Source of the DNA: Halopseudomonas xinjiangensis
Lineage (GTDB): Bacteria; Pseudomonadota; Gammaproteobacteria; Pseudomonadales; Pseudomonadaceae
NCBI GenBank assembly: GCA_011050525.1
Contig: DRFO01000026.1
Coordinates: 1 to 64,000 of the forward strand
Direction of reading: 5' to 3'
Length of the DNA stretch: 64,000 nucleotides
Part shown: one piece after another, positions 30,072 through 38,622 of the stretch
Layout: each line of letters begins with the position of its first letter
Position numbering within the stretch: position 1 is the first letter of the stretch
Program-made: the position numbers and the translations under genes
Notes under the pieces: generated by a model
Told to the model about the DNA's origin: nothing
What the model saw: only the letters and a program-made list of their open reading frames with translations
The model's database searches: none

Positions 30072-30545
30072 ATGAAGCAGACGCTGGAAAACCGCACTTA
30101 CGATGAACTTACCCAGGGTGACAAGGCGACTGTCAGCCATGTCGTCACCGAGCGCGACCTGATTCTGTTCGCCGAAGTGTCTGGAGATGTGAATCCTGTG
30201 CATCTGGACGAAGCGTTCGCTGCGGCCACTGCGTTCAAGGGCAGGATCGCCCACGGAATGTTTTCCGGAGCACTCATTTCGGCAGCTATCGCCTGTGAGC
30301 TACCGGGACCAGGTACCATCTATATCGGACAGGAAATGAGCTTTATGCGGCCGGTCCGCCTGGATGACGAGATACGGATTGAGTTGGAAGTGCTGGAAAA
30401 ACTGCCCAGGAACCGCGTCAGAATAGCCACCCGCGTATTCAATCAGGACGGCAAACAGGTCGTGGACGGAACCGCCACGGTCATGGCACCTACGGAAAAA
30501 GTCAGCGTACCTCGGCCGCAACTGCCCAGCATTACCCTGGGCTGA
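30072..30545 (+). CDS. phaJ1: (R)-specific enoyl-CoA hydratase PhaJ1
   Basis: A 157-residue MaoC-like hot-dog-fold hydratase. The active-site Asp/His motif is FAEVSGDVNPVHLD (about residues 33-46), followed by RIAHGMFSGALISAAI. It converts trans-2-enoyl-CoA from beta-oxidation to (R)-3-hydroxyacyl-CoA, a precursor for polyhydroxyalkanoate. It closely resembles recalled P. aeruginosa PhaJ1 (PA3302), including the CELPGPGTIY and EKLPRNRVR segments. No PHA synthase is visible in the window. It is in a two-gene operon with the upstream hydrolase. Confidence 0.9.
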   Translation: MKQTLENRTYDELTQGDKATVSHVVTERDLILFAEVSGDVNPVHLDEAFAAATAFKGRIAHGMFSGALISAAIACELPGPGTIYIGQEMSFMRPVRLDDEIRIELEVLEKLPRNRVRIATRVFNQDGKQVVDGTATVMAPTEKVSVPRPQLPSITLG

Positions 30546-30573
30546 ACACCCGCGTTACCGCTGCTGAAACCAA

Positions 30574-30600
30574 AAGGCCCGCTGCAATACAGCGGGCCTT
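30574..30600. terminator. Bidirectional terminator between phaJ1 and the VWA gene
   Basis: AAGGCCCGCTG/CAGCGGGCCTT, a perfect 11-bp stem with a 5-nt loop. It has CTTTT after it on the plus strand and TTTTGGTTT on the minus strand, so it can serve both convergent genes. Confidence 0.9.
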
Positions 30601-30627
30601 CTTTTCGCCTCGTACTGATATATCAGA

Positions 30628-31806
30628 TCACTTGCTGAGAAAACGCATCCCTTCCTCCAGCCCTTCAAGTGTCAGCGGATACATTCTGTCTTCGATCAGA
30701 TCACGCACGATCCGCGTTGAGCTGGTGTAATCCCAGGCATCCTTCGGATAGGGATTGATCCAGATCATCTTTTTGTACTTCTCTGTAAAACGCTGGATCC
30801 AGACGTGGCCGGCCTCCTCGTTCCAATGCTCGACGCTACCGCCCGGCTGGGTAATCTCATAGGGCGCCATCGCCGCGTCGCCGACAAACACCACCTTGTA
30901 GTCGGGGCCGTATTTGTGCAGCAGATCAATGGTCGCGGTACGCTCGTTGGTACGGCGCAGATTGTTTTTCCAGACTGATTCATAGATGCAGTTATGGAAA
31001 TAGAAGTACTCAAGATGCTTGAACTCGGTCCGACAGGCAGAGAACAATTCTTCGCAAACCTTGATATGCGAATCCATCGAGCCGCCGATATCGAACAGCA
31101 GTAGCAGCTTGACGGCGTTGCGACGTTCCGGGCGCATCTGGATGTTCAGCAGCCCCGCATCCCGCGCGGTGTGATCAATGGTACCGTCAATATCCAGCTC
31201 TTCCGCCGCGCCCTGGCGGGCAAACTTGCGCAAGCGCCGTAGCGCAACCTTGATGTTGCGTGTACCCAACTCGACCTGGTCATCCAGATTCTTGTATTCA
31301 CGCTGGTCCCAGACCTTGGCCGCCTTGCCCTGGCGTTTGCCTGCGTCGCCTACGCGAATGCCCTCGGGATTGTAGCCGCCAGAACCGAACGGACTGGTAC
31401 CGCCGGTACCGATCCACTTGTTGCCGCCTGCGTGGCGCTCTTTCTGCTCTTCGAGGCGTTTCTTGAACTCTTCGATCAGCTTGTCGAGTCCGCCGAGCGA
31501 TTTGATCTTCTCCCGCTCCTCATCGGAGAGCATGCGCTCGAATTCCTTGCGCAACCAATCCTCCGGAATCAAGGCTTCGAGGAGCTGATCCAGATTCTGC
31601 AAACCATTGAAGTACGAGCCGAACGCGCGATCAAATTTGTCGAAATGCCGCTCATCCTTGACCATGATCGTGCGCGACAGGTAATAGAACTCGTCCATGT
31701 CGGCAAACACCACGTGGTGTTTGAGCGCATTGATCAGGTCAAGCAGCTCGCGTACCGATACCGGCACCTTGGCTGCACGCATTTCGTTGAACAGGCCCAG
31801 TAACAT
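30628..31806 (-). CDS. VWA (CoxE-like) protein paired with MoxR ATPase
   Basis: A 392-residue cytosolic protein with a long N-terminal region and a C-terminal von Willebrand A domain (about residues 200-390). The metal site is LLLLFDIGGSMDSH, i.e. D-x-G-x-S rather than the classic D-x-S-x-S. A highly charged linker (EEFKKRLEEQKERHAGG) precedes it. MoxR AAA+ ATPases with VWA partners act as chaperones that insert cofactors or assemble complexes; the client here is unknown. The start is the ATG at 31806, with AGGGGG upstream; a GTG two codons earlier lies too close to that site. The MoxR gene is 78 bp upstream on the same strand. Confidence 0.88.
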   Translation of the reverse strand: MLLGLFNEMRAAKVPVSVRELLDLINALKHHVVFADMDEFYYLSRTIMVKDERHFDKFDRAFGSYFNGLQNLDQLLEALIPEDWLRKEFERMLSDEEREKIKSLGGLDKLIEEFKKRLEEQKERHAGGNKWIGTGGTSPFGSGGYNPEGIRVGDAGKRQGKAAKVWDQREYKNLDDQVELGTRNIKVALRRLRKFARQGAAEELDIDGTIDHTARDAGLLNIQMRPERRNAVKLLLLFDIGGSMDSHIKVCEELFSACRTEFKHLEYFYFHNCIYESVWKNNLRRTNERTATIDLLHKYGPDYKVVFVGDAAMAPYEITQPGGSVEHWNEEAGHVWIQRFTEKYKKMIWINPYPKDAWDYTSSTRIVRDLIEDRMYPLTLEGLEEGMRFLSK

Positions 31807-31884
31807 GGGCACCCCCTCTCAAGAAAATTCTGAATACTTGAACGCCGCTCCAGCTTGCGAGCGGCGGCTTTTTCCAGAACTTGC

Positions 31885-32730
31885 TTAACGGTTCTGACGG
31901 CGGGTCATGAAGGCCAGACGCTCGAGCAACTGCACGTCCTGCTCGTTCTTCAGCAGCGCGCCGTAAAGCGGCGGAATAGCCTTGGTTGGATCACGGTCGC
32001 GCAAAACAGCCTCGGGAATCTGATCAGCCATCAACAGCTTGAGCCAGTCCACCAGTTCGGACGTGGACGGCTTTTTCTTGAGTCCCGGGACTTTACGGAC
32101 GTCGAAGAAGATATCCATCGCTTCGGAGACCAGCTCTTTCTTGATCTTGGGATAATGCACATCGACGATCCGCTGCATGGTGTTGCGATCCGGGAAGGCA
32201 ATGTAATGGAAGAAGCAGCGACGCAAAAACGCGTCTGGCAATTCTTTTTCGTTGTTGGAGGTAATGATGATGATCGGGCGATGCGTGGCCTTGATGGTTT
32301 CGTTCGTCTCGTAGACATAGAACTCCATCTTGTCGAGTTCCTGCAGCAAGTCATTAGGGAACTCGATGTCGGCCTTGTCTATTTCATCGATCAACAGGAT
32401 TGCGCGTTCCTCGGACTCGAAGGCTTCCCAGAGCTTGCCCTTCTTGATGTAGTTGCGGATATCATGAACCTTGTCATCACCCATCTGCGAATCACGCAGG
32501 CGACTCACTGCATCGTACTCGTACAGCCCCTGGTGTGCCTTGGTGGTCGACTTGATATGCCAGGTGATGAGCTTGGCTCCCATCGACTCGGCCAGTTGCT
32601 CGGCCAGCATGGTTTTACCGGTGCCAGGTTCACCTTTGACCAACAAAGGACGCTGCAGGGTAATGGCGGCATTGACCGCAAGCTTCAGGTCGTCGGTAGC
32701 GACGTAGGACTGAGTGCCTTCGAACTTCAT
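31885..32730 (-). CDS. MoxR-family AAA+ ATPase
   Basis: A 281-residue AAA+ ATPase. Walker A is GEPGTGKT at about residues 33-40, Walker B is LLIDEIDKAD at about 112-121, sensor 1 is around IIITSNNEKELPDAF (about 150), and the arginine finger region is FLRRCFFHYI. It probably forms a hexamer and works with the VWA protein encoded next. The ATG at 32730 begins MKFEGTQSYVATDD; the upstream in-frame extension is not protein-like. Its client cannot be named; the nearby DUF748 gene is co-directional, 162 bp upstream. Confidence 0.92.
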   Translation of the reverse strand: MKFEGTQSYVATDDLKLAVNAAITLQRPLLVKGEPGTGKTMLAEQLAESMGAKLITWHIKSTTKAHQGLYEYDAVSRLRDSQMGDDKVHDIRNYIKKGKLWEAFESEERAILLIDEIDKADIEFPNDLLQELDKMEFYVYETNETIKATHRPIIIITSNNEKELPDAFLRRCFFHYIAFPDRNTMQRIVDVHYPKIKKELVSEAMDIFFDVRKVPGLKKKPSTSELVDWLKLLMADQIPEAVLRDRDPTKAIPPLYGALLKNEQDVQLLERLAFMTRRQNR

Positions 32731-32892
32731 TGGGATATTCCTTGGACGAAAAGCCCGGCTGAACCAGGCGATACAGAAAGAGTGGAAAGACCAGACTATA
32801 GCGTGCGTGCAATTGAGCTGTAAACGAACGACGGCCATTCAGATGGTGAATAAGAGTAGGCTCTACGGCAGCGAAACAGAGCAACCCGAGGG

Positions 32893-33969
32893 CTATTCTT
32901 CCGTGCCGGATTCATAGCCGAACTGGGCAGTAAAGGCTTCAACAAAGGCGTTGCGAAGTATCGAAAAGAACGCCTGGAGAGGGCTTATATCAGGATTGTC
33001 CAGCGAGCCGGAGACCTCGATCTGGGTAGCGAGCTGATCCTCACTCTGATTTTCCAGCACCTCCTGCCCGCCATGCACCACAGCCTCCCACAATCCCTGG
33101 AAAAAGCCTTTTTCCTCGTTCTGCACATCCTGCTCGTAGCTGAACACCTCTACGTTGTGCAGCAGGGGTTTGATATAGCCACTCAGTTGGCTGTCGACAG
33201 CTTCTACTTCTACAACCAGATCTCCCTGGCCGCTGCTAAAGTCGAACTTGCCATAGGCCTCGGCAAAATCGTTCAACCTGGTCAGATCCACATCGGTAAC
33301 CCGCAAGCGAAAATCGAAGCTTTCCATACGCAGCAACGGATCGAATGCAGCCTCGACTTCCAGAGGCGCATGTTGCAGAAAGGTCGCAGTGCCCTGCAAA
33401 GTGGCGTCTCTGGCGCCTTCCGGATTGCGGGCGTTGGTCAGATTGTAAGCGGTCAGATTGATATCTTCGGCGCGTATGTTTACCGGAGGTTCGGAGCTGA
33501 AATTGCGAAATATGGCCGTGCCGTTCTGCACGTGAAACTCGTCGATATCAACCTGCAACGTTTCCTGCAGCGCGTCCCGCCAGTTTACCTGAGTACCAAA
33601 CTGCTGAGCCTCTTCTTGCTCGGCGTCCACAAAATTGATTTCAGGGTCGATCAATTGCACTTTTACCGCGAGGATCTGCTTTCTGATCAACGGCCGCCAT
33701 TGCATGGAGATATTGACTTCGGGGACATGAAAAAAGGGAACCTGCTCGTTTTCCTGGACCTTGCGGATGGTCACGTCGCTGAGCCCGTAGGCTCCGCGGA
33801 AAATCGCGATATCGACATCACCCACCTCGCCCCGATACTCCTCGCCCATCTGCTCCATATTCTCGTTGAGCGCGTCGAGGACGAACCCCGGTAGAGCCAA
33901 GCGCAGCACCACCAGCAGAACGACCACAACCAGGACTACAATCAAGGGAATGCTCAGGGATTTTCTCAT
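32893..33969 (-). CDS. DUF748/AsmA-like membrane-anchored protein
   Basis: A 358-residue protein with one N-terminal transmembrane helix (about residues 6-28, rich in Val and Leu) and a long periplasmic part of repeating beta-strands in the DUF748 style. Examples are IDEFHVQNGTAIFRNF and INLTAYNLTNA. DUF748 proteins are related to AsmA and TamB, and may help move lipids between membranes (family-level knowledge, unproven here). A C-terminal segment (about 300-345) resembles the family's end. The ATG at 33969 begins MRKSLSIP. Divergent from cysK. Confidence 0.82.
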   Translation of the reverse strand: MRKSLSIPLIVVLVVVVLLVVLRLALPGFVLDALNENMEQMGEEYRGEVGDVDIAIFRGAYGLSDVTIRKVQENEQVPFFHVPEVNISMQWRPLIRKQILAVKVQLIDPEINFVDAEQEEAQQFGTQVNWRDALQETLQVDIDEFHVQNGTAIFRNFSSEPPVNIRAEDINLTAYNLTNARNPEGARDATLQGTATFLQHAPLEVEAAFDPLLRMESFDFRLRVTDVDLTRLNDFAEAYGKFDFSSGQGDLVVEVEAVDSQLSGYIKPLLHNVEVFSYEQDVQNEEKGFFQGLWEAVVHGGQEVLENQSEDQLATQIEVSGSLDNPDISPLQAFFSILRNAFVEAFTAQFGYESGTEE

Positions 33970-34086
33970 GTTGCTACAGACCCTCCAGCAGGTGATCGGT
34001 TCAGGTCCAACGGCCCACATTGACGGGCCTTTTAACCGAGCATAGTCTGATCATTCAGGAATAGCCCATACCAAGAGGACACTCGC

Positions 34087-35061
34087 ATGAGCCGCATCTT
34101 CGCTGATAATTCGCAAGCCATTGGCAACACCCCCTTGATTCGTATCAATCGACTCGGGCCCAAGGGCGTGGACATCCTCGCCAAGATTGAAGGCCGCAAC
34201 CCGGCGTATTCAGTCAAGTGTCGCATCGGCGCGAGCATGGTATGGGACGCAGAATCGTCGGGGCGCCTGAAGCCAGGCATGACCATTGTAGAGCCCACTT
34301 CGGGCAACACCGGTATCGGCCTGGCTTTTGTTGCCGCTGCGCGAGGCTATAAATTGAAACTGACCATGCCCTCCTCCATGAGCCTGGAACGACGCAAGGT
34401 ACTCAAGGCACTGGGCGCCGAATTGGTACTGACCGATCCTGCCCTTGGCATGAAAGGGGCAATTGCCAAGGCAACCGAGATAGCCGACGCCGATCCCAGC
34501 CAGCACGTCCTGTTGCAACAGTTCGAGAACCCGGCAAACCCCGACATTCACGAAAAGACCACCGGACCCGAGATCTGGGACGACACCGAGGGCGCCATTG
34601 ATGTGCTGGTATCAGGCGTCGGCACTGGCGGCACCATCACCGGGGTGTCACGCTATATAAAGAATACCTGCGGCAAATCGATCATGTCCGTTGCGGTTGA
34701 GCCGACCAGTTCTCCGGTAATCACTCAAGCCATGGCTCATGAGGAAATCAAGCCGAGCCCGCACAAGATTCAGGGCATCGGAGCTGGTTTCGTTCCCGGG
34801 AATCTGGACTTGAGCCTGGTCGACCGCGTAGAGCAAGTTACCGACGACGAGTCCAAGGCGATGGCGCTGCGGCTCATGCGCGAAGAAGGCATTTTGTGCG
34901 GCATCTCCTGCGGCGCCGCCATGGCTGCGGCGGTCAGACTAGCCCAGCTTCCCGAGATGCAAGGCAAGACCATGGTGGTGATCTTGCCAGACTCGGGGGA
35001 GCGCTACCTTTCAAGCATGTTGTTCAGTGATCTGTTTACCGATCAGGAAAACGCGCAGTAA
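34087..35061 (+). CDS. cysK: Cysteine synthase A (O-acetylserine sulfhydrylase)
   Basis: A 324-residue PLP enzyme that makes cysteine from O-acetylserine and sulfide. The PLP lysine lies in [12 protein letters not shown] at about residue 44. The substrate loop [11 protein letters not shown] is at about 69-79, the phosphate-binding loop [11 protein letters not shown] at about 178-188, and [11 protein letters not shown] at about 278. The sequence aligns with CysK rather than CysM: MKGAI and the [10 protein letters not shown] motif are both present. The start ATG at 34087 follows AGAGGA. A GC-rich hairpin after the stop may end the transcript. Confidence 0.96.
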   Translation: MSRIFADNSQAIGNTPLIRINRLGPKGVDILAKIEGRNPAYSVKCRIGASMVWDAESSGRLKPGMTIVEPTSGNTGIGLAFVAAARGYKLKLTMPSSMSLERRKVLKALGAELVLTDPALGMKGAIAKATEIADADPSQHVLLQQFENPANPDIHEKTTGPEIWDDTEGAIDVLVSGVGTGGTITGVSRYIKNTCGKSIMSVAVEPTSSPVITQAMAHEEIKPSPHKIQGIGAGFVPGNLDLSLVDRVEQVTDDESKAMALRLMREEGILCGISCGAAMAAAVRLAQLPEMQGKTMVVILPDSGERYLSSMLFSDLFTDQENAQ

Positions 35062-35073
35062 ACCGCTGCACCT

Positions 35074-35103
35074 GGTATCGGCCCGCCAGTGGCGGCCGAT
35101 ACC
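35074..35103 (+). terminator. Hairpin after cysK
   Basis: GGTATCGGC/GCCGATACC with inner CGCC/GGCG pairs, a long stable stem with one bulged C. There is no strong U-run after it, so it may be a terminator aided by Rho or an mRNA-stability element. Confidence 0.45.
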
Positions 35104-35177
35104 CCTAAAGATACTTTCTCGCGCGGCAACTTCTGGATATGCTGCCGGCTGATCCCGTGAAAGGCTTTTTTATCATC

Positions 35178-36914
35178 ATGCCGCAAAACCACCACCGTAT
35201 TGCCCGACACATCCTTGATGGCTTCGACGTCTATCGTTTCAAGTTTCAGGAAATCACCAAGGGAGCGCAGGCTCGCTTCGAACAGGCTCGCTGGAACGAC
35301 ATCCAGGAGGCCTCAACAGCCCGCATCAACCTGTACGAAGAATGCGTATTCGAAACGTCGCGCACGCTGACAGAGCAATTTGATACTGCGGTGGTCATGG
35401 ATGTCGACACCTGGCCAGCTATTCGCCAGGGCTATATCGAGCTAATCGACCCCAGGCTGGATGGCGAGCTGGCGGAGACCTGGTACAACTCGATCTTTTG
35501 CCAGTTACATCGCCACGATCAGATCAGCGACCGTACCATGTTTGTGGAAAGCACCAGGCCCGCCACCCGCCAGCCTTCCCGTATCGCCCTCACCCGAGGC
35601 TTCATTTCCGAGGGCTCACTGGAAGACCTGGCAAGGCATATCCTGGAAGAGTTTTCCTTCAACACACCCTGGCATAACCTGGAAATGGACTGCCGGACCG
35701 TCGTATCTCACCTCAAACAGGGCTTGCCGGACTGGGCGCAGCTGGACCGTGGATTGACCGTCGAGCTTATCCAGTCAGTGTTCTATCGCAACAAAGGCGC
35801 CTACCTGGTGGGACGGCTGCTCAGCCAGGAAGAGCAATGGCCCTTCGTTCTGCCGTTGGTGCACCACGAAAATCAGGGGATAAGTGTTGATACTCTGATC
35901 ACCGATGAAGCCGAGGTATCGATCATATTTTCCTTCACCCGCTCCTACTTCATGGTGGATGCACCCATTCCTTGCGAAACCATCAGCTTTTTGAAACGCC
36001 TTCTGCCGAGCAAGCACATCGCCGAGCTTTACACGGCGATCGGCTTCTACAAACAGGGCAAGTCGGAGTTCTACCGGTCATTGATAGATCACCTGGCGAA
36101 AAAAGATGACCGCTTCATCATGGCTCCCGGTGTGCGCGGCATGGTGATGAGCGTATTCACGCTGCCCGGATTCAATACAGTATTCAAAATCATCAAGGAT
36201 AAGTTCGCTCCCTCCAAGAACGTCGACCGGGCTACGGTTATCGAAAAATACCGCTTGGTAAAACGTCATGATCGAGTTGGCCGTATGGCTGACACCCAGG
36301 AGTTTTCGGATTTTCGTTTCCCACGGGCGCGTTTCGAGCCCGACTGTCTGGCGGAACTGCTGGAGGTAGCGGCCTCCACCGTGGTTGAAGAAGGCGACAC
36401 CATCCTGATCCGGCACTGCTGGACCGAGCGACGCATGACGCCCCTGAACATCTATCTGGAAAGCGCCAGCGAAACCCAGACGGAAGAAGCCCTCGTCGAC
36501 TACGGCAAGTCCATCAAGGAGCTGGCCGCAGCCAACATCTTCCCGGGAGACATGTTGCTCAAGAACTTTGGCGTAACGCGTCACGGACGCGTGGTGTTCT
36601 ATGACTACGACGAGATCAGTTATCTGACTGAAGTCAACTTCCGATACATACCCGAAGCGATGTATCCCGAACAGGAAATGTCATCAGAACCCTGGTATTC
36701 GGTTGGCCCTAACGACGTATTTCCCGAGGAATTTCCGGTATTTTTGTTTGCGGATATAAAGCATCGTCGATTATTTTCGTCCCTGCATGGTGACCTTTTC
36801 GATGCGGCCTATTGGAAGAGTTTGCAGGAAAAAATCAAGGCAGGTCAGGTAATTGACGTATACCCCTACAAGCGCCCCGCCGCTGAGCTGGCAGAGGCGA
36901 ATCAGGACCTTTGA
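35178..36914 (+). CDS. aceK: Isocitrate dehydrogenase kinase/phosphatase
   Basis: A 578-residue bifunctional enzyme that phosphorylates and dephosphorylates isocitrate dehydrogenase to divert carbon to the glyoxylate shunt during growth on acetate or fatty acids. An N-terminal regulatory domain (about residues 1-300) is followed by a protein-kinase-like domain. The ATP loop [16 protein letters not shown] is at about 315-330 (Lys in the following KIIKDKF), and the metal-binding FYDYDEISY is near 475. The ATG at 35178 gives the N-terminus seen in other AceK proteins; an earlier ATG (35139) is possible. The fadD genes nearby fit growth on fatty acids. Confidence 0.95.
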   Translation: MPQNHHRIARHILDGFDVYRFKFQEITKGAQARFEQARWNDIQEASTARINLYEECVFETSRTLTEQFDTAVVMDVDTWPAIRQGYIELIDPRLDGELAETWYNSIFCQLHRHDQISDRTMFVESTRPATRQPSRIALTRGFISEGSLEDLARHILEEFSFNTPWHNLEMDCRTVVSHLKQGLPDWAQLDRGLTVELIQSVFYRNKGAYLVGRLLSQEEQWPFVLPLVHHENQGISVDTLITDEAEVSIIFSFTRSYFMVDAPIPCETISFLKRLLPSKHIAELYTAIGFYKQGKSEFYRSLIDHLAKKDDRFIMAPGVRGMVMSVFTLPGFNTVFKIIKDKFAPSKNVDRATVIEKYRLVKRHDRVGRMADTQEFSDFRFPRARFEPDCLAELLEVAASTVVEEGDTILIRHCWTERRMTPLNIYLESASETQTEEALVDYGKSIKELAAANIFPGDMLLKNFGVTRHGRVVFYDYDEISYLTEVNFRYIPEAMYPEQEMSSEPWYSVGPNDVFPEEFPVFLFADIKHRRLFSSLHGDLFDAAYWKSLQEKIKAGQVIDVYPYKRPAAELAEANQDL

Positions 36915-37176
36915 TAAAATTCCGACGAAAGGGATGTTATTTTCTGAAAGTGTCGTATACTGAATTTCGTTCATTTTAAGCCTGAACGCGGCGAGGCAGC
37001 ATTGCTTGACTTGTCCTGCCTTAAGGCGCAAAGTGAGCGCGTAGGTTTTCAAGATAGAGTAGTAGGCTGCAAGCGCACTTTTCAGTACGTAAGTTTGTCA
37101 TTCTCGTAATCTTTGATTCCCCGCGCTACCATTGAGCATTTGCTCAAGTATTTTAATTTGATAGGAATTATCCGAA
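36915..37176 (+). promoter_or_regulatory. Long leader region of the cold-shock gene
   Basis: 262 bp without a gene. It holds a possible -10 TATACT (36957-36962) and a small hairpin TTGAGCATTTGCTCAA about 40 bp before the start. A long, AT-rich 5' region fits a cold-regulated mRNA, but the promoter and transcript start are not established. Confidence 0.4.
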
Positions 37177-37383
37177 ATGGCAACTGGTACAGTTAAGTGG
37201 TTCAACGACACTAAAGGCTTTGGCTTCATTACTCCAGACGGCGGTGGAGACGACCTGTTCGCCCACTTCTCCGAAATCAAGGTTCAGGGCTTCAAATCCC
37301 TCGCCGAGAACCAGAAGGTGTCTTTCGACATCACTACTGGTCCTAAAGGCAAGCAAGCTGCGAACATTCAAGTAATCGGTTAA
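37177..37383 (+). CDS. Cold-shock domain protein
   Basis: A 68-residue CspA-family nucleic-acid-binding protein with both RNA-binding motifs, KGFGFI (about residues 14-19) and DLFAHF (about 26-31). Such proteins melt RNA structure and support translation at low temperature or in stationary phase. Sequence features ([28 protein letters not shown]) resemble Pseudomonas CspA/CapB. It is not clear whether this copy is cold-induced or growth-phase regulated. AGGAA lies at a suitable distance before the ATG, and a clear terminator follows. Confidence 0.95.
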   Translation: MATGTVKWFNDTKGFGFITPDGGGDDLFAHFSEIKVQGFKSLAENQKVSFDITTGPKGKQAANIQVIG

Positions 37384-37400
37384 TTCCGACGCTTGACTGA

Positions 37401-37426
37401 AAAACCCGGCCTCGGTCGGGTTTTTT
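37401..37426 (+). terminator. Terminator of the cold-shock gene
   Basis: AAAACCCG/CGGGTTTT stem followed by TTTTTT. Confidence 0.88.
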
Positions 37427-37595
37427 AATGCCTTCAATTCCTTGCCACCGCCCGCCTTGATCGTGAAACCCCGCAAAAACTGCTCGCCTGAGTCGCCTGT
37501 ACATCGTACCCTATTGCCCTATGATTCAAGGGCGGCAGGAAAAGCTAATTTCTGGCTGCTGCCCGCTACCAAGACGTCCAGAAGGGGCTTTCGAA

Positions 37596-38177
37596 GTGGA
37601 CAGTACCAATACAACACCAAATAATGACTCGCTCCGGCTAAGTATTTTCAAAGCGGCCGAGGCCATCGTCAGCGAACTGGGCGCCTCTCAGCTTACCTTC
37701 GCCAGCCTGAGCGAAAGGACCGGCGTCGACGAAGCCACCCTCCTTTCTCAATTTCCAGATCGGGAAGCATTGCTTTCTGCCATGATCGAACACCGCCTGG
37801 AACGCTTTCGGGTGCGCTGGGGGGCTTACGAGAGCGTATTGCCGGACGAACCCATGCGCGAACTCAAGGCTCTTCTGCTGAGCAATCTGAGCGAATCCAG
37901 CGAAGAAAAAAACCTCGACTCCGCCATACTCGCTGCCGCCTCCAGTAACCCGGCACTGCTCCAGACTACGTCTGATGACGTTCAGGGGTTGTTCGACATC
38001 CTGGCGGAATCACCCCTGGGTCTGGCCCAGGCGAGCATTCTGTTCTTTTCCGTACGCGGCTATCGGCTATTTGAACAAATCGGTATCTGTCCGATGACGG
38101 ATAGCCAGCGCACTGATTTCCAGGAGCAGATCATGCGTTTGGCGCGCACCATGTACGAGCAAAAAAACGAGCAATAA
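37596..38177 (+). CDS. TetR-family regulator
   Basis: A 193-residue protein with an N-terminal TetR helix-turn-helix (about residues 20-66, LTFASLSERTGVDEATLLSQF) and a C-terminal ligand domain that is not recognisable further. Its ligand and targets are unknown. I set the start at GTG 37596 because AGAAGGGG lies 8 bases upstream; the ORF is open 75 bp further upstream but that part is not protein-like. It is convergent with the small membrane protein gene. Confidence 0.8.
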   Translation: MDSTNTTPNNDSLRLSIFKAAEAIVSELGASQLTFASLSERTGVDEATLLSQFPDREALLSAMIEHRLERFRVRWGAYESVLPDEPMRELKALLLSNLSESSEEKNLDSAILAAASSNPALLQTTSDDVQGLFDILAESPLGLAQASILFFSVRGYRLFEQIGICPMTDSQRTDFQEQIMRLARTMYEQKNEQ

Positions 38178-38182
38178 GGTCT

Positions 38183-38554
38183 CTAGTTAGCGGCCGGAGC
38201 CGATGCGTTCCGGCCGCGCCAGTGCTTCCACGCTGCGCGCAGGCAAGCGAACCCTACATAGGTCACCAGCGCGACAACCATAGCCAATGCCAGATCACCC
38301 AGCATTCGTGCCGCGTTATCGCCTGTGCTGAAGAGCGTATCCAGCAACCAGACAATAAAGGCAGGTGCCAGCCAGGGTTGCATGGGTTCTACATATGCCG
38401 GCGTGAACAACAGCACCGCCATCACTACCCACAAGGGCTCTCGCAGCCACCACCACTTGATCCAGCGCGTCATCTGCCACCAGACCAGCCAGCCGCATAC
38501 TGAGGCGGCGAGATAGATCATCCAGACTGTCTGGTACTCGGATTCACTGAACAT
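38183..38554 (-). CDS. Small inner-membrane protein of unknown function
   Basis: A 123-residue protein rich in Trp. There are about three transmembrane segments, at about residues 8-27, 38-55 and 85-108 (MVVALVTYVGFACL), and a basic, Ala/Pro-rich C-terminus. No family is recognised. It is convergent with the TetR gene, and a GC-rich inverted repeat in its 3' end (about 38190-38218) may terminate both. Divergent from oligopeptidase B. Confidence 0.7.
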   Translation of the reverse strand: MFSESEYQTVWMIYLAASVCGWLVWWQMTRWIKWWWLREPLWVVMAVLLFTPAYVEPMQPWLAPAFIVWLLDTLFSTGDNAARMLGDLALAMVVALVTYVGFACLRAAWKHWRGRNASAPAAN

Positions 38555-38622
38555 AAGTCTTTAAGCCGGTGCTGAGGAGAGAGCCGCTATAATAACTTTT
38601 TTGACACCGGAGTCCCATAACG

